A stretch of DNA of 64,000 nt, from assembly GCA_023213395.1 (NCBI GenBank), contig CM041465.1, forward strand, positions 101,377,741 through 101,441,740, given 5' to 3'. Source of the stretch: Cycas panzhihuaensis (Eukaryota; Cycadophyta). The notes under the pieces were generated by a model that was given only the letters and a program-made list of their open reading frames with translations, had not been told where the DNA came from and made no database searches. Shown here piece after piece: positions 21,900 through 33,944 of this stretch. A program made the translations under genes and the position numbers. How positions within the stretch are numbered: position 1 is the first letter of the stretch; the number at the start of each line of letters is the position of its first letter.

Positions 21900-23039
21900 T
21901 TTAAATACTATGGGTCTCTAACTTATGATGGTCTTATTTGTTGATTCTTTAATCTATGGCCATTGTTTACAAACTTGCATGTATGGATCCAATCCAAGTA
22001 GGTTTTATTAATCTCCCAATAACCTAAATTTTATAGCATAGGTTTTGGTTTCTTTGTGGTTATATTTAAGAGTCTTAGTGATAAGGATATAATTTTTCAT
22101 AAGGGACCCTAGTTTATGGCCTAAAGTGGATTATTCATAAAATATTAGGATTAGTCATTTGATCTATAATTAGAAATTTATATTTCTATTCTAGTGTGGG
22201 TAAAGCTCCTAACTTTTTTATTATATTGTTAAAGTGATAAAACTTTTGGGATGGTTGGGTCATCCCTAGGGCGATTTCTTAAGATTGAAAAATATGTTGC
22301 TTCTTGAAAGGAAACCTCTTTTGCCCAAATTTACATTAAAGTGGATGTCACAAAGGGCGCCTTGGACCAAATAGAGATCATCACAAGGAAGCAATCCTAG
22401 TTGTAGGATATTGATTATGAACAAGTCATATTTAAATGTGGACTCTATCATAAGTATGGAAACTTTGTTCATAAATGTCCCTAGAAGAGTGTCATATCCA
22501 GTTCATTCTTGAATCATGTGGATGATAAAGCCTTTGTATGTGTTTAGAAAAAAGGTTGATCTAGATCTAGGCCTATAAATAAACAAATATTAAGTCAAAA
22601 AATAGGCTCAAAAAATAAGTATGAAGGATTAGCTTATATTGATGAAGAAGTAAATGACTTTTATAATAAAAAGTAAGAAGTTATCCCCCCCATTACATAA
22701 TCTCAAGATATAATTAAGGACTTTATTAGGAAGTTTCTTGTAGGTGATATATCAGGAGGGGTTTACGAATCACAAGTCCCAAAAGTAGGCAACAAAAGTA
22801 ACTTGGTGATTACTCAGGAACCCTCGCATTGTCCATCAATTGAGGTATGTGCAAATATATAAAGTGAGACTCAAGAGACAAACATAGTGCTAAAAACCTA
22901 GAATCTTCAAGTAAATGAAGAGTATGAAGTAATCAAAGAGTTTTTCATTAACAAAGTTGATCTTAAGGATTTGGGGGGGCGGGTTTACCAACTTAAAGTG
23001 GTATTATATTAGCCCCAACTAATGATACACATATGGACT
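21900..23039 (+). pseudogene. LINE (L1-type) ORF1, DUF4283-like with zinc knuckle, 5' piece
   Basis: This is the nucleic-acid-binding ORF1 of a plant L1 LINE. Recognisable segments are GFGFFVVIFKSLSDKDIIF and KGP-FMA-SGLFIKY (about 22035-22125), then ILVWVKLLTFLLYC, GSSLGRFLKIEKYVAS (about 22260-22310), AQIYIKVDVTKGALDQIEII, DYEQVIFKCGLYHKYGNFVH and KCP. The last two form a CCHC knuckle whose second Cys is Tyr. In-frame stops are common at Trp and Gln positions. The start codon could not be fixed. Element H interrupts it at 23040 and the C-terminus resumes at 27229. Confidence 0.85.
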
Positions 23040-23363
23040 TATTAGAAAATACAATTGAAGCAAACGAAGTTGATAGGATCTTTCACATCAAGTAGATAAC
23101 AAGAAGAAGCAAATCACATGGGACGCCATATTACTGTGGGAAACCCTTACAGGTGAAAACCCATAAATGAATAATAATTCACATTATGAGAAAATGATAT
23201 ATTACAAAGATGGATTTTGATCTATATTTATAGATCTAAAGTACCAAATATAATTACAATTACATCCATTAGGTCACCACAATTGAGAAACTTCCACCAC
23301 ATAATTAGGCATGAAAATAGGAGGCCCACTTTACATTAGATGGTATGGTCATATATTTTAAAA
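23040..23363 (-). repeat. Element H left LTR (3' LTR on minus strand)
   Basis: Starts TATTAGAAAATAC (TG to TA) and ends near ATTTTAAAA. The adjoining TCCCCTCTTAATG is, on the minus strand, the purine tract CATTAAGAGGGGA. Confidence 0.87.
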
Positions 23364-23539
23364 TCCCCTCTTAATGTAAATGTGGGGCAACAAGGATTAT
23401 CATTGGGAATAAATCCCCTCTCAAGGATAACCTTACCCAACCCAATATGCATGAACATCAATGTAGCGATCAGCAATCGAATGTAATGGTGTCATGCCTC
23501 GTATGTGCTCAATTCTTTAGAAATGCTCTAATAGACTTG

Positions 23540-23840
23540 CAATCATACAACTCTCTATGCACTTGATACTTTGTCCAAATAACTCAACCATATTTCTTTG
23601 ACTAAACCAAGAGGTTGAGCCACTTGAGCCATATGAATCTCCTCTTCAAGTCTTCGTTAAGGAACACTGATACGATATAATACAATACCCAACTATCTAA
23701 AGCTACTGAAGTAAGGATCAAATGGACCAAAAGCAACATAGAGACTGGTGTAAATATCTCATCATACCTTAATCCTTCTTCCTGTTAGGGATCACATGTG
23801 CAACAAGCTTATCAACTTGCAAACTGACCAGGTTCTTTGC
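23540..23840 (-). pseudogene. pol: Element H reverse transcriptase remnant
   Basis: The minus strand reads EEGLRYDEIFTPVSML at about 23730-23780, equal to the copia RT segment with motif DY-E-F-PV. It continues SVFLNEDLKRRFIWLKW, corresponding to AFLNGDLEEDIYM. Frameshifts and stops surround it. No YVDD box, integrase or gag could be found elsewhere in H, so this is the only coding trace. Confidence 0.75.
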
Positions 23841-26800
23841 TTCAATATAGCTCTCCATTATGATTCAACACTCACTAGAACCTTAGTATCTATCTTAAGC
23901 TTTGGCTGGCATGCTAATCCATGATCCTCCATCATCTTGTAGGTCTTCAACTATCAATGGAACATGGGGTTATAATCCATGTTACATCATCTAACAACTC
24001 TCATCATTAATCTATCACTAGGTCCTACTTCCGTCTTAGGCACAATGTTAAGCAAACAAACATCCACACTTGCTGAATAATGACTTAAAAAAGTGAAGCA
24101 ATGAAGGATAAAACGTGTAACTAAATGACACTTAACATGATACATCATAAACTTATTAACTAAATATCTAGACTGATCACATTACATTTCCCCTGTAGAT
24201 CACATTGTTTATAAGTTGAACAATTGATATGCTTCAAACTCTTGCAATCTTGTTATTGCAATCTTCATCTAAGATGAGTGCACTCCAATGCACCAAAAGA
24301 AATAAATGGAAGGCTTCTAACTTGGTCCAAACACACAATAAGAGGGGGAAATATGCCACAAACAATCACAACAGGGGTACCCATACTTGTCTGTTATAGC
24401 TTATGCCAACAAACCATGGGAGGCAAACCACAACATGCACCAAACCTCACCATCTGCATCATGATACTCACTTGCAATGCAACCTTACAGGCCAATTAAA
24501 CATACCATGACAAAGGCATAACTGATTTTAAGGCATCTCTTCTTAGACCTTTCCATTCACACTTTTACTTCATTAAATACTATGTCTTGGTTCCACATCA
24601 GACTTGTTTAAATATGTACCCATGTTGAACTAGCATTAATTAGGCCATAAACCTCATGCTATTATCAGTCCAACTAGCATAATGGTCCATCATAATAGAC
24701 AACCAATCATACAAGTAAATGCTAAACCTCATCACCTCATATACATCTGATGTAACAGAACTCGAATGTATACCATGAATAAACACACTCATATCACTGA
24801 ATAAACCACATATATTTCATTGAATAATCACATAAAGTGAACTTTGTGCAATGATCTATGCCACACTCAAATAGTATCAAAGTTTGCATTAAGTTGCAAT
24901 GAAGGTATCTCATGCTCTTCTTTGCCCAAATTTTCCCATCATGCCCTCAACCTACCCATCAAGCTTGCCCAATTTTTTCTTTACTCTCACCCTTAGAACC
25001 TGCCCAACTCTCACCTCAATCATGCCCTAAAATATGCCTAATTAGCTTTCCATGTAATCTCCCATTAAATAAGCATCTTAGCCTCATCTTGCCCTTTTCT
25101 CTTGCCTATAAATCTCCTTCATATATGTTACATTCTGAGGAGCACCAAGTCACCATATCTCGCCTATAACCAAAGTGTGCTTCATCACCATAAGCTATCT
25201 TACTCTCCCATGTAAGCACATGCTAGAGAGCCTCAACATGCCTTAAACTATTACCTTATAGTGTCACTAGTGAAATGTGCCTAATGCACTCTTTTCACCT
25301 CTTCAAAACACCCTTAAAAGCACCCCCATCTATGTATATCACTTTGAACCATATTGAAAAACATATCTTACATGATTACAAAGTGATTCATATATCAAAA
25401 ACTATGTCATATGATATATAAGAATGTATTTTAAAAATATATCAAAGCCAAATCATATAAATATTAAAGGTGAGTTAATATAAATAAAACACATTTAAAT
25501 ATTATATCAACAAGCAATCGGTGTTTGGCCAAAATATATATTTGATAAAGTCACAAATCAATATCAACTTCAACTTTATTAAACATGCAGCATGAGCGAT
25601 ATATATATATATTAAGATATATATAAAAGAGATGCCGAAAATAATGGTTACACAACATATTCCACGGGCAACTAAAAATAGTCAAACTTCCATGCAATAC
25701 AGCACTGTGAATAAATTTACACAGACCGGTGACATTAGATCTCGAGAATTGGTGACTATAGATCACACATAATGGTAGGTGAAATAAGTCTATTCAGGTG
25801 ACTTCATTAACATAGACAATGACAGAGAGTATACTCCAACTCGGTGGTGCAAATATATCATCCACAACCATCTATCTGGTAGACATATAGACTGTATATG
25901 TAAATGATGATGGCTCGTGAAATGATCAATGCCATCATTACACAGGTAGGGCAGAAAACATACAACGCAACATGCACTATACTCATAGATTGTGAAGATC
26001 ACACATACAAATCAAGGGGCAACGATGAATATAATCACTTAAAGAGAATAGGCGATTGATCAATGTGGATAACTTCAGACATATTAACTAGATGATTAAT
26101 ACAAATCAAATAGCAAAGGCAAATATCATGATATCACACGAGGGTGAAATGGATATTCAACTATGTGAACTATCAAAATATAGCACAGATGACATCAAAA
26201 AAGGCAGCTGCAAAATGATTCAAACATGGTAAACATGGCTACATATATATCACGCGGATGCCCAATACGCAAGTATATATCAAAGGGTAGAAAAACATAT
26301 GTATATAATCATAGGCAACTCTTATGCATCACCACACAAATGTTGTATAGGCAAAATATATTCATGGATGACTAATAATATGAAGAGTGACACAATATAT
26401 CAGCCATCAATTAAGAATATATAATGAATAGACTTTAATCATATTCAAACCCTAAAATTTATCAATCGAGTGTTAATATATTGCAATATTATGAGCATAC
26501 CTTTATTTCATTTGCTATATTATCGATTTCACGGTTCTGCAATAGCTTGCTAGGGTTTCTACACTCTCCCACCAGCAACAAAGGACTAGCAATCGACTCT
26601 AGGATATACAAACTTAGTGGCAACATTAAGTAAGGATCCAACATCTTTAGTAGGTTTAAATGACTCTCAAATAGCTGGCAACAAAGTTAGAACTCATCTA
26701 CACACCTCCATATGGCTCAGAGTACCTACAAACAATGAATAGAAGGCTTCTGGGATCCATCATCGATCAACTACACTTTGTGGATATTCTTGAGGGTTAT

Positions 26801-26893
26801 CGGGCATGCCAATCCACTAAGGGCAAGCCAACATGACCTAGCACCATTGATTGGACCTCCAACAATGTACATCTGCCTGTGCACAACCTACAT
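23841..26893 (-). other. Remainder of element H interior
   Basis: No recognisable domain on either strand. It contains short AT repeats (about 25597-25626) and a segment rich in CTTGCCC-type pieces (about 24910-25100). It is probably eroded pol, gag and leader. Confidence 0.5.
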
Positions 26894-26905
26894 GCTCGGA
26901 TACCG
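26894..26905 (-). other. Element H primer-binding site
   Basis: The complement is CGGTATCCGAGC, abutting the LTR. It is the initiator tRNA-Met type with the first T changed. Confidence 0.7.
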
Positions 26906-27228
26906 TATTAGAAAATGTAACTAAAGCAAACAAGGTTGACATAATCTTTCACATCAAGCAGATAACAAGCAAAAGTAGATTACATAGGACACCATATTGT
27001 CGTGGGAAACCCTTACAGGTGAAAACCCACAAATGAATAATAATTCACATTATGACAAAATGATATATTACAAAGATGGACTTTGATCTATATTTATAAA
27101 TTTAAAGTACCAAATATAATTAAAATTACATCCATTAGGTCACCACAATTAAGAATCCTCCACCATAAATTAGGCATAAAAATAGGAGGACCACTTTACA
27201 TTAGGTGGTATGGTCACATATTTTAACA
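26906..27228 (-). repeat. Element H right LTR (5' LTR on minus strand)
   Basis: Begins TATTAGAAAATGTAAC and ends ATATTTTAACA; matches 23040-23363. Confidence 0.88.
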
Positions 27229-27437
27229 GGGTTGTAGGCATATAAAGGAAAAAAAAGGGTAGAAAAACTAGTAATAAAATTTACCAAATGGAATCTAAGA
27301 GATGGGATAAGGTGGGACACAAGCATAATTAACCTTAATAGTGAAATGCTCATTCTAGACACTCATAAGAGAGAGATTCCCAAAAAATCAAAATATAGCC
27401 TAAAAATAAGAAAAGGCCCTATTTATCATAAATAGAA
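27229..27437 (+). pseudogene. LINE ORF1, 3' piece
   Basis: This is the C-terminal basic tail of ORF1 after the H insertion (reading about VVGI-RKKRVEKLVIKFTKW and further Lys-rich sequence), ending just before the ORF2 start at 27438. Assignment rests on its position between ORF1 and ORF2 and on its basic composition, since this tail is poorly conserved. Confidence 0.6.
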
Positions 27438-27478
27438 ATGATTATTATATCATGGAACATAAGGGGGTTGGGTTTATT
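27438..27478 (+). pseudogene. LINE ORF2 5' end (start of endonuclease)
   Basis: MIIISWNIRGLGLLD is the canonical opening of plant L1 ORF2, the apurinic-type endonuclease (W-N-RGLG). The sequence is cut within 15 codons by the LTR of element D. The rest of the endonuclease up to its C-terminal edge is missing; the LINE resumes at 47992. Confidence 0.85.
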
Positions 27479-27718
27479 AGATTAATATTCATTTGAGTTA
27501 TTAGAGAGTATGTTGGCATTAGGGTTGGTGGAGCTGACTTTAGCCAATCCTAGCTAAAATTCTAATTATTTTTTAATGGTGTTTTTAAATACTAAAAATA
27601 GTAGATGTTGAGCTTCTACCCAACATCCCATCTATTTATACTAGGCTGCAAGACCCCTGAGTATTCTTTAACACCACCAATATATCATAAAATCTTTATT
27701 ATTTTGATTATTCAATAT
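27473..27718 (+). repeat. Element D 5' LTR
   Basis: From about TTTATTAGATTAATATTC to TTATTCAATAT; matches 43435-43679 along its length. It contains CTATTTATACTAGG, TATA-like. The expected TGGTATCAGAGC is not clearly present afterwards (TGGTTTATGCTC at about 27726 is the nearest). Confidence 0.8.
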
Positions 27719-28026
27719 GGCTTTGTGGTTTATGCTCCCTCTGACTCTCACTTCCCTTATTTGATTCAACATGTTTTTTGGTAATATACTTCCCTTATTA
27801 CGGGATAATCAAATCAAAGGAAATGGAACTTCACCTACTAGTTACTCTATCAAAGATCTCATCTCTATATATAAAAACTTGTTATAAAAAGATTTCTTTG
27901 GTTGTTGAATAGATGATTATTATTTCAACATAGTATTATAAGGATTCTAAAATTTGTAACACTCAGCTCTAGTCATTTGTTGTATGATTTCTTATCATCT
28001 GTAGCCTTTTCATTTGCCTTCTAACA

Positions 28027-28114
<88 letters not shown>

Positions 28115-29281
28115 GATATGCCTATGTGCTTGTACATTACCAATAATCAAAGTTGATTTTTATTAACATCCATTTGATATTTTAATATAGTATATTTATA
28201 AAGTGATTCACCTTCATGGTCTACGTCACCCTACGTGGTTTTGCTCTAGATCGCCCAATTTGGTCTCTAGAGGGATGATTCCCATGAAGGACTCTTGATT
28301 CAACATCATACTTATTCTTCACAATCTAACATGAGTGATATGCAAGTCTCAAATTTGAAATGATACTAATAGAGAGAAATGGAGTGAACAGAGATTGTTC
28401 GGTCTACATACTCAATGTGACTTGACTAGGTCACTAAAGCATGTTATAATAGGTTTAAAGATGAAAAGCCAACATATTACCTACATATTCCTACTTAAAG
28501 ATGGATTTGATGTGAAGTTCTAGGTCCTTTGAACTCCCATTAGAAATGAGTTGATTCTCTACTCCCCAAACACAAATTAATCGATTGATCTCCACAGTGT
28601 TACATGTTAAAAAACCCTACCAGGCCAAAAGTGGAGGTGCAAGAGTAAAAATCACGACTCTGTGTGTTTACTAGGAACTGTGCTATTTCATTATCAATAG
28701 TTTTATCTTTTTATTTATTTATGTTTCATCCTTTTTATATATATTTATATTTTTTTTTCATTTGATTGATCTAATATCATATTTTTGATCAATTATGATC
28801 AATCCTATAAAGTTTCAATCACCCTTCATCGCTCTATTATTGTCTACACATTTTTATTATATATATATATATATATAGACATATAAGGTGTAATAGGTGG
28901 AAGGATGAGATGGAGAATCTTATATTTAGAGTTTGGAGACCAGACTAGACTTGGAGGGAGTGAGTGTCTTAGTTGGTCAAGTTCTCACTACTAGATTTAT
29001 CGCTAGGCATAAGTCTACTGCAGGTGAACCAACAAATCAAGGGGGTCATGGACCTTTTTAGTAGTCTACATACTAAGATAAATAGAGCCTTAATCTCATA
29101 TATTAGTATATTAGGTCCTTGCCTTTCCACTTATAGATAGGCACCATTAAATAAATTAGCAATAGAGAGCTTTCCTTAGAGACCCTAAGACTTAGAATTA
29201 TAGATTAGAAACCCCCTAGGTAGATAGGATACAAATATACTTACATTTTTTTTAGTACACTTAAAGTAATTTGAGTTTATA
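27719..29281 (+). other. Leader of element D with microsatellites
   Basis: 1.56 kb with no coding motif. It contains (AC)n(AT)n at 28024-28114 and an AT tract at about 28857-28877. Length and content suggest either a long leader or further unrecognised insertion. Confidence 0.5.
28024..28114. repeat. Microsatellite (AC)n(AT)n
   Basis: About 36 AC units with one early interruption, followed by about nine AT units. Confidence 0.97.
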
Positions 29282-30544
29282 ATGGTAACAAACTTTAGAA
29301 ACATGGTCATACCTAAATTTGATAGTGCTAACTTTCTTGATTAGAGTAGGAGAATGAGGCTAATATTCATAGTAAAGGGTATGTGAAAATTTGTCACCAA
29401 AGGATATGAAGACATTGATGAGAATGTCATAGAGGATGAACTACAAGTTTATAAGGAATATGTCAGAAAGAATAATGAGGCTTTGGCCCTTATATTTTGT
29501 GCTCTAAAGGATCATATATTCCCTAGAGTAAGTGAAATAACTACATCTAAAGGAGCTTAGGATACTTTAATATTAATCTATGAAGGAGCAACATCCTCTT
29601 AACTTTAAACATTTAGAAGTAAATTTTAGAATTTGAGGATGTCACTTAGGGAAAGTGTCAATGAGTTTATCACTAAGGTCTAAGACTTGGTTAATTAAAT
29701 AAGATCCCTAAGAGAAGTGTTAACTAAACAAAGAGTTGTTGAAAGGATCTTGAAGTATGTTGGAGAGGTTAAAAGATTTAAGATGGTTATCACTAGCATT
29801 GAAGTATCTAAGGATCTAAGTGCCCCTCAGATTAAACAATGAAGTGCCATGCTTCTTACAATTGAAGAAAAGAAAGGGGGACATGAGACATTAGAACATG
29901 ATTTTACCACAAAGACAAGGATCAAATAAAATAATCAAAGATAAAGTTCTAGAGGAAGGGAGCAATCCCCTAAAAGAAGAGGAAGGAATTAAGGACAAGA
30001 AAATTATTAAGAATCAAACCTTAGCTATCAAGGATCACATCAAAGGCATCAAGGACCACATTAAAGATATCAAGGATGAAATCAAAGGTACCAAGGTCAG
30101 AATAACTTCTAAAATCAAGAAAGATTTCAAGAACAAAATTAATAATGCAATGGATATAACAACTGCTAAGGACAAGGAAACTATTAAGGACCAAGCTAAC
30201 ATTTTTGGGGACCATTATTTTCATTTGATTTTTAGGGACAAAATCGAATGAACTATCAAGGCCAAGGTTAAGGCCCATTCTTGAAAAGAGGGAGAGTAAC
30301 CTCTAAGAGTAGAAGTCATAGTCAAAGAGGGAGTGGACCTATCCAATGCGCTTTTTTCCACAAGTTGAGACATATAGAAGAATATTGCTTTACCAAGAAT
30401 TTCAATCAACAAAGGGGAACTATAAACACTACAATTGAAAATAGAGACAATGATAGACTTTCTCTCTTAAGTCTTATAACTAGTAAAGAGGAGGACAGTT
30501 GGTACATAGATTTAGGGTTTTCAACCCATATGACCTATAAGAAA
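29282..30544 (+). pseudogene. gag: Element D gag and start of protease (nonsense-inactivated)
   Basis: The frame from ATG 29282 reads MVTNFRNMVIPKFDSANFLD, then KFVTKGYEDIDENV, ALALIFCALKDHIFPRV and DTLILIYEGA, a copia gag with stops at the conserved Trp positions. From about 29930 to 30250 the same frame is Gln/Gly-rich with many CAA-to-TAA changes, including three 21-bp tandem units. The zinc knuckle is CAFFHKLRHIEEYC (second Cys lost, Gly to Arg). The protease site at about 30500-30530 reads WYIDLGFSTHMT: the catalytic DSG is DLG, a C to T change. The frame never shifts over 1.26 kb. Element C interrupts it at 30545. Confidence 0.9.
30027..30090 (+). repeat. Three 21-bp tandem units in gag linker of D
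   Basis: Units start at 30027, 30048 and 30069 with consensus ATCAAGGA(T/C)(C/G)A(C/A)AT(C/T)AAAG. In the true gag frame they encode repeats like YQGSHQR. The Lys/Ile-rich reading seen in another frame is a shadow. Confidence 0.85.
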
Positions 30545-31032
30545 TGTTGAGAATACAAGGTCCCAAACCTTTTAACCAAGATCTATTGCATTCTTATAAC
30601 TAGTTATAGAAATTGAAGCTTAAAATTACATGCAAGTTATAAAATCAAAGATTATACAATAACATGAAAATGAAAGTCAAACATCACATATGCACCTGAT
30701 ATAATGTGGTAAAACCCTAGCAGTGTGCTAGGGAAACATCGACACAGGAAAGGTATCAATCTTTATTGGTGTAGAATGGAGAAATAGTATATCTTAGTTA
30801 CAAAGTGCTCTCAGGAACAACAACTAGCTACCACCCTCTTCTCAGTACATTACATTTCATACAACATAATAAGAAAAGCCCTAAAATGGGCTATGTGAGA
30901 GGGACATCTAGGGCATAAATCTCAACCGTAGAATCTAGGGTATTTGTGTCGAACAACCCTGATTCTCTTTACATTTTACTATGTTTTACATGGCTAATTT
31001 TTTGGGTCAGGGGCTATCACCCCTGAACCCCC
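30545..31032 (-). repeat. Element C left LTR, truncated
   Basis: Begins TGTTGAGAATACAAGG and matches the B family to TGAACCCCC, the first C-run of the GC block. It then joins ACTACCTGGGTGATTGC, which is internal RT sequence. Confidence 0.93.
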
Positions 31033-31960
31033 ACTACCTGGGTGATTGCTTTAGGCCATACAATGATTTCCTGAGCTTGCAAACAAATCTTTTCCTACCA
31101 TCTTGTACAAACCCTTTTGGTTGATCCATATAGATCTTCTCATCTAAATCTCCATGTAGAAAAGTTGTTTTTACATCTAACTACTCCAACTCCAAATCGA
31201 GAGAAGCTACCAATGCTAACAAAGACTTAATTGAAACAAGTTTAACAACTGGTGAAAAGATCTCATGAAAGTCAATACCTACTTTCTATGCAAAACCTTT
31301 AGCCACCAGTCTTACCCTGTATTTATCAACCTTCCCATCAACATTTGTTTTCCTTTTGAAAACCCACCTATAACCAATAGTCTTCCTACCATGTGGAAGT
31401 TCTACCAAGTCCCATGAATTATTTTTCTTCAAAGCATCTATCTCTTCCTATATAGCCCTTATCCATTTCTCAACATGGATATCATCTACTACTTCCTCAT
31501 AACATGTGGTCTCATCATCATTAGAAACTAAAGCAATAGAAATAGAAAGGATGTACCTGTCAAGTGGATGACTAACTCATGTAGATCTTCTAACTATTAG
31601 TAGAGGAGTGTCCACATATTCCTATGAATCTGTTGTTGATTCATCATTAGAAAGATCTTCATGCTCTTCTGATTCCATAGATGGTTGCATTTCAAACTTG
31701 ACTTGTTCATATTCAACTTGTTGCTCTTGTTTCATTTCAACTTCTCCACTATCTGATTTTACAATGGGAGATTCATCAAATACGACATCTCTGTTAATAG
31801 TGATTTTGTAGGATCCCATAACTTGTATCCCTTCACACCATCCTTATCATCATAACCAACAAAAATATATCTCTTGGATTTTGGGTCTAACTTTGAACAT
31901 TTACTTTTGTCAGTCCAGGCATAAGCATCACAACCAAAAACTTTTAAATTTGAATAATCA
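31033..31960 (-). pseudogene. pol: Element C partial RT and integrase-RT linker
   Basis: Matches 9211-10150 of B. The RT N-terminal half is present (segments equivalent to [18 protein letters not shown] and GRKTIGCRWV), but the YVDD half is deleted at 31032. The 31622-31819 part carries the acidic linker (SDSGEVEMKQEQQVEYEQVK). Near 31805 a short deletion relative to B shifts the frame, so linker and integrase are out of phase. Confidence 0.9.
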
Positions 31961-32600
31961 CATGGATGTCTAGTCCATACCTCTTCAGGAATATTGCAAG
32001 CTATTGTAAGTGATGGTGACCTATTTACTAGATAGCAAATTGTTTGAATAGCTTTTGCCTACAAGCCTTGCTCCACTCCTGCATTACTTAACATGCTTCT
32101 TGCTCTTTCTAACAGTGTCTTATTCATGTGCTCAGTAATGCCATTTTGCTACGGAGTATAGCTAGTGGTCTTGTGTCTTTCGATCCCAGCTTCTCTGCAA
32201 TAATTCTCAAATTCCAAAGAGTTGAACTCACCTCCATTGTCAGTTCTTAAACATTTGATTATCTTACCAATGTTGTTCTCAACTAGAGCCTTGAACTGCT
32301 TAAACACACTAAACACTTCAGATTCCCTTTTCAAAAAATAGACCCATACCTTCTTGGAGTAATCATCTATAAATGTGACAAAATACAATGATCCTCCACA
32401 AGATATTTTAGGGGCTGGTCCCTATACATCTGAATGTATGTAATCTAGAATGCCTTTACTAGTGTGACTACCTGCTTTAAGCCTGAGTTTATACTGTTGT
32501 CCAAAAACATAATGTTTACAGAAAGCTAAGTCTAAAAGCTGCAAGTTAGGAAGCAACTTATGGTTTATCAACACCTTAAGTCCTCTCTCACTCATGTACC
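31961..32600 (-). pseudogene. pol: Element C integrase
   Basis: The open part 32149-32388 reads FVTFIDDYSKKVWVYF, CLRTDNGGEFNSLEFENYC and HKTTSYTP, so the first two catalytic Asp motifs are conserved. The region up to 32600 corresponds to the LDYIHSDVWGP segment of B. Stops replace Gln/Trp at several positions (after TSYTP, where QQNG is expected). In frame with protease and gag. Confidence 0.9.
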
Positions 32601-33012
32601 CAAGTCTCTAATGCCATAACTGAGCTGGATCTTCTACAGCCTTTGACGTTGTAGCTGCTTGGCTGACATCTATACTTCCCACTAAAATGTAAAGATTTCC
32701 TTTCTTTAAGGCTTTCATAACAACCAAGGCACCCTTTGATACCTTTAGGACTCCTTCACGACCTGTATGCTTAAAACCACATGAATCTAATTCACCCAAG
32801 AAAATTAGATTCCTTTTCAAATTAGGTACATGTCTAACCTCAATTAATGTTCTGACTACCCCATCAAACATCTTAATTCTGATGCTATCAATGCCCACTA
32901 TCTTACAAGAAACTTCATTTCCCATAAGTACATCACCACCATCAAGAGGTTGGTATGATGAGAACCAACTCTTGTGTGGATACATATGGTGCGAAGCACC
33001 TGAATCTAATAA
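32601..33012 (-). pseudogene. pol: Element C protease and GAG-pre region
   Basis: Reads MYPHKSWFSSYQPLDGGD, FDGVVRTLIEVRHVPNLKR, GELDSCGFKHTGREGV and AEDPAQLWH-like sequence, equivalent to 10680-11196 of B. A TAG stands between gag and LLDSGASHHM, at the same place as in B. The frame is shared with gag. Confidence 0.92.
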
Positions 33013-33873
33013 CTAGTCATGGTGATAATGAGAAACATTACAAGTAACCAAGACATCATCATCCATACCTTGATTTAACTCCACTTGATTTACCTCCTTG
33101 GTAGGATCTTCCTTTTTCTGGAACTCTTTCCTTTTAGAATAATCCTTCTTGAGGTGACCGGTCTTATTACAATGCCAACACTTGAGCTTACTCTTTTTGC
33201 TCTTTGACTTGGACCTCGATGTATCCCTAGAGTTTTGTCCTCTCTCAAATGTTCTACCCCTTACTGTCATGGTTTCTGGTGTGGAAGTTTCAAGACTAGC
33301 CTTCCTTCGCACTTCTTCCATTAGCAAAGCACTCACAACAGAATCATATTCCAATTCATCTGTAGTGCTAAAACTAATTGAGGTGACAATATTATCCCAG
33401 GATTAAGGTAATGAGCATAACAGGGTAGCAGCCTTGCCCTCATCCTTAATTTTAACATCGATACTAGTCAATTAACAAATAAGAGTATTGAAAATATTTA
33501 TATGGTCAGCAATTTTTGTACCTTCCTTCATCTATAATGAGTACAATTGCCTCTTCAGTTAGATTCGATTCATTACTGATTTGGTCATATACAGGCCTTC
33601 CAACTGGGTCCATAATCCTACTGTTGTCTGCTCCCCTGCGATGTTAAACAAAACTTCATCTGCCAAGTACAATCATATTATGCTAAGTGCCTTCTTATCT
33701 AAATCATCCCATTCATCATCGTCCATCCCTATGGGTTTCTTCGATTTGCCTGCAAGGGCTTTGTACAAACCCTACTGTACGAGAATATCACATGCTTTTA
33801 GCTTCCACAACTCGAAGTTATTCTTGCCATTGAATTTCTCCACCTCAAACTTTGTACCTGCTAGTTTTTCCAT
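33013..33873 (-). pseudogene. gag: Element C gag
   Basis: ATG at 33873 gives MEKLAGTKFEVEKFNGKNNF followed by ELWKLKACDILVQ; the conserved Trp is intact here although it is a stop in B. The open C-terminal part (33013-33354) contains VVSALLMEEVRRK and the zinc knuckle CWHCNKTGHLKKDY, whose last Cys is Tyr (in B it is the second Cys that is lost). The middle part holds a few stops. The frame is continuous with protease. Confidence 0.92.
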
Positions 33874-33929
33874 TTGGTGTAGAAAAGCTAACACCAAAAC
33901 CTTCACAAACTTGCTGCAAGAAAAAGAGT

Positions 33930-33942
33930 GGCTCTGATACCA
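33930..33942 (-). other. Element C primer-binding site
   Basis: Complement TGGTATCAGAGCC, the canonical initiator tRNA-Met type, two bases from the LTR. Confidence 0.93.
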
Positions 33943-33944
33943 CT

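Larger units (their letters stand above)
23040..27228 (-). mobile_element. Ty1/copia element H, minus strand, nested in LINE ORF1
   Basis: LTRs 23040-23363 and 26906-27228 match throughout and flank a 3.5-kb interior with a PBS at the right. TSD candidates are GGACT (23035-23039) and GGGTT (27229-27233), which differ by two transitions. The LINE continues on both sides. Only RT can be recognised inside, so H is heavily decayed or largely non-coding. Its RT places it in copia on the minus strand. Confidence 0.87.

Noticed and set aside
22266-22472. 68-codon minus-strand frame
   Set aside because: It is antisense to the LINE ORF1 zinc-knuckle region, whose plus-strand translation is clearly the real gene.
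24278-25169. Two 70-85 codon plus-strand frames inside H
   Set aside because: They have no recognisable motif, run antisense to the element and have a composition typical of eroded leader sequence.
29898-30251. 117-codon Lys/Ile/Asp-rich open frame
   Set aside because: It is one base out of phase with the gag frame of D. In the true frame the same DNA encodes the Gln/Gly-rich gag linker. The open reading is a shadow made by CAA-rich repeats.
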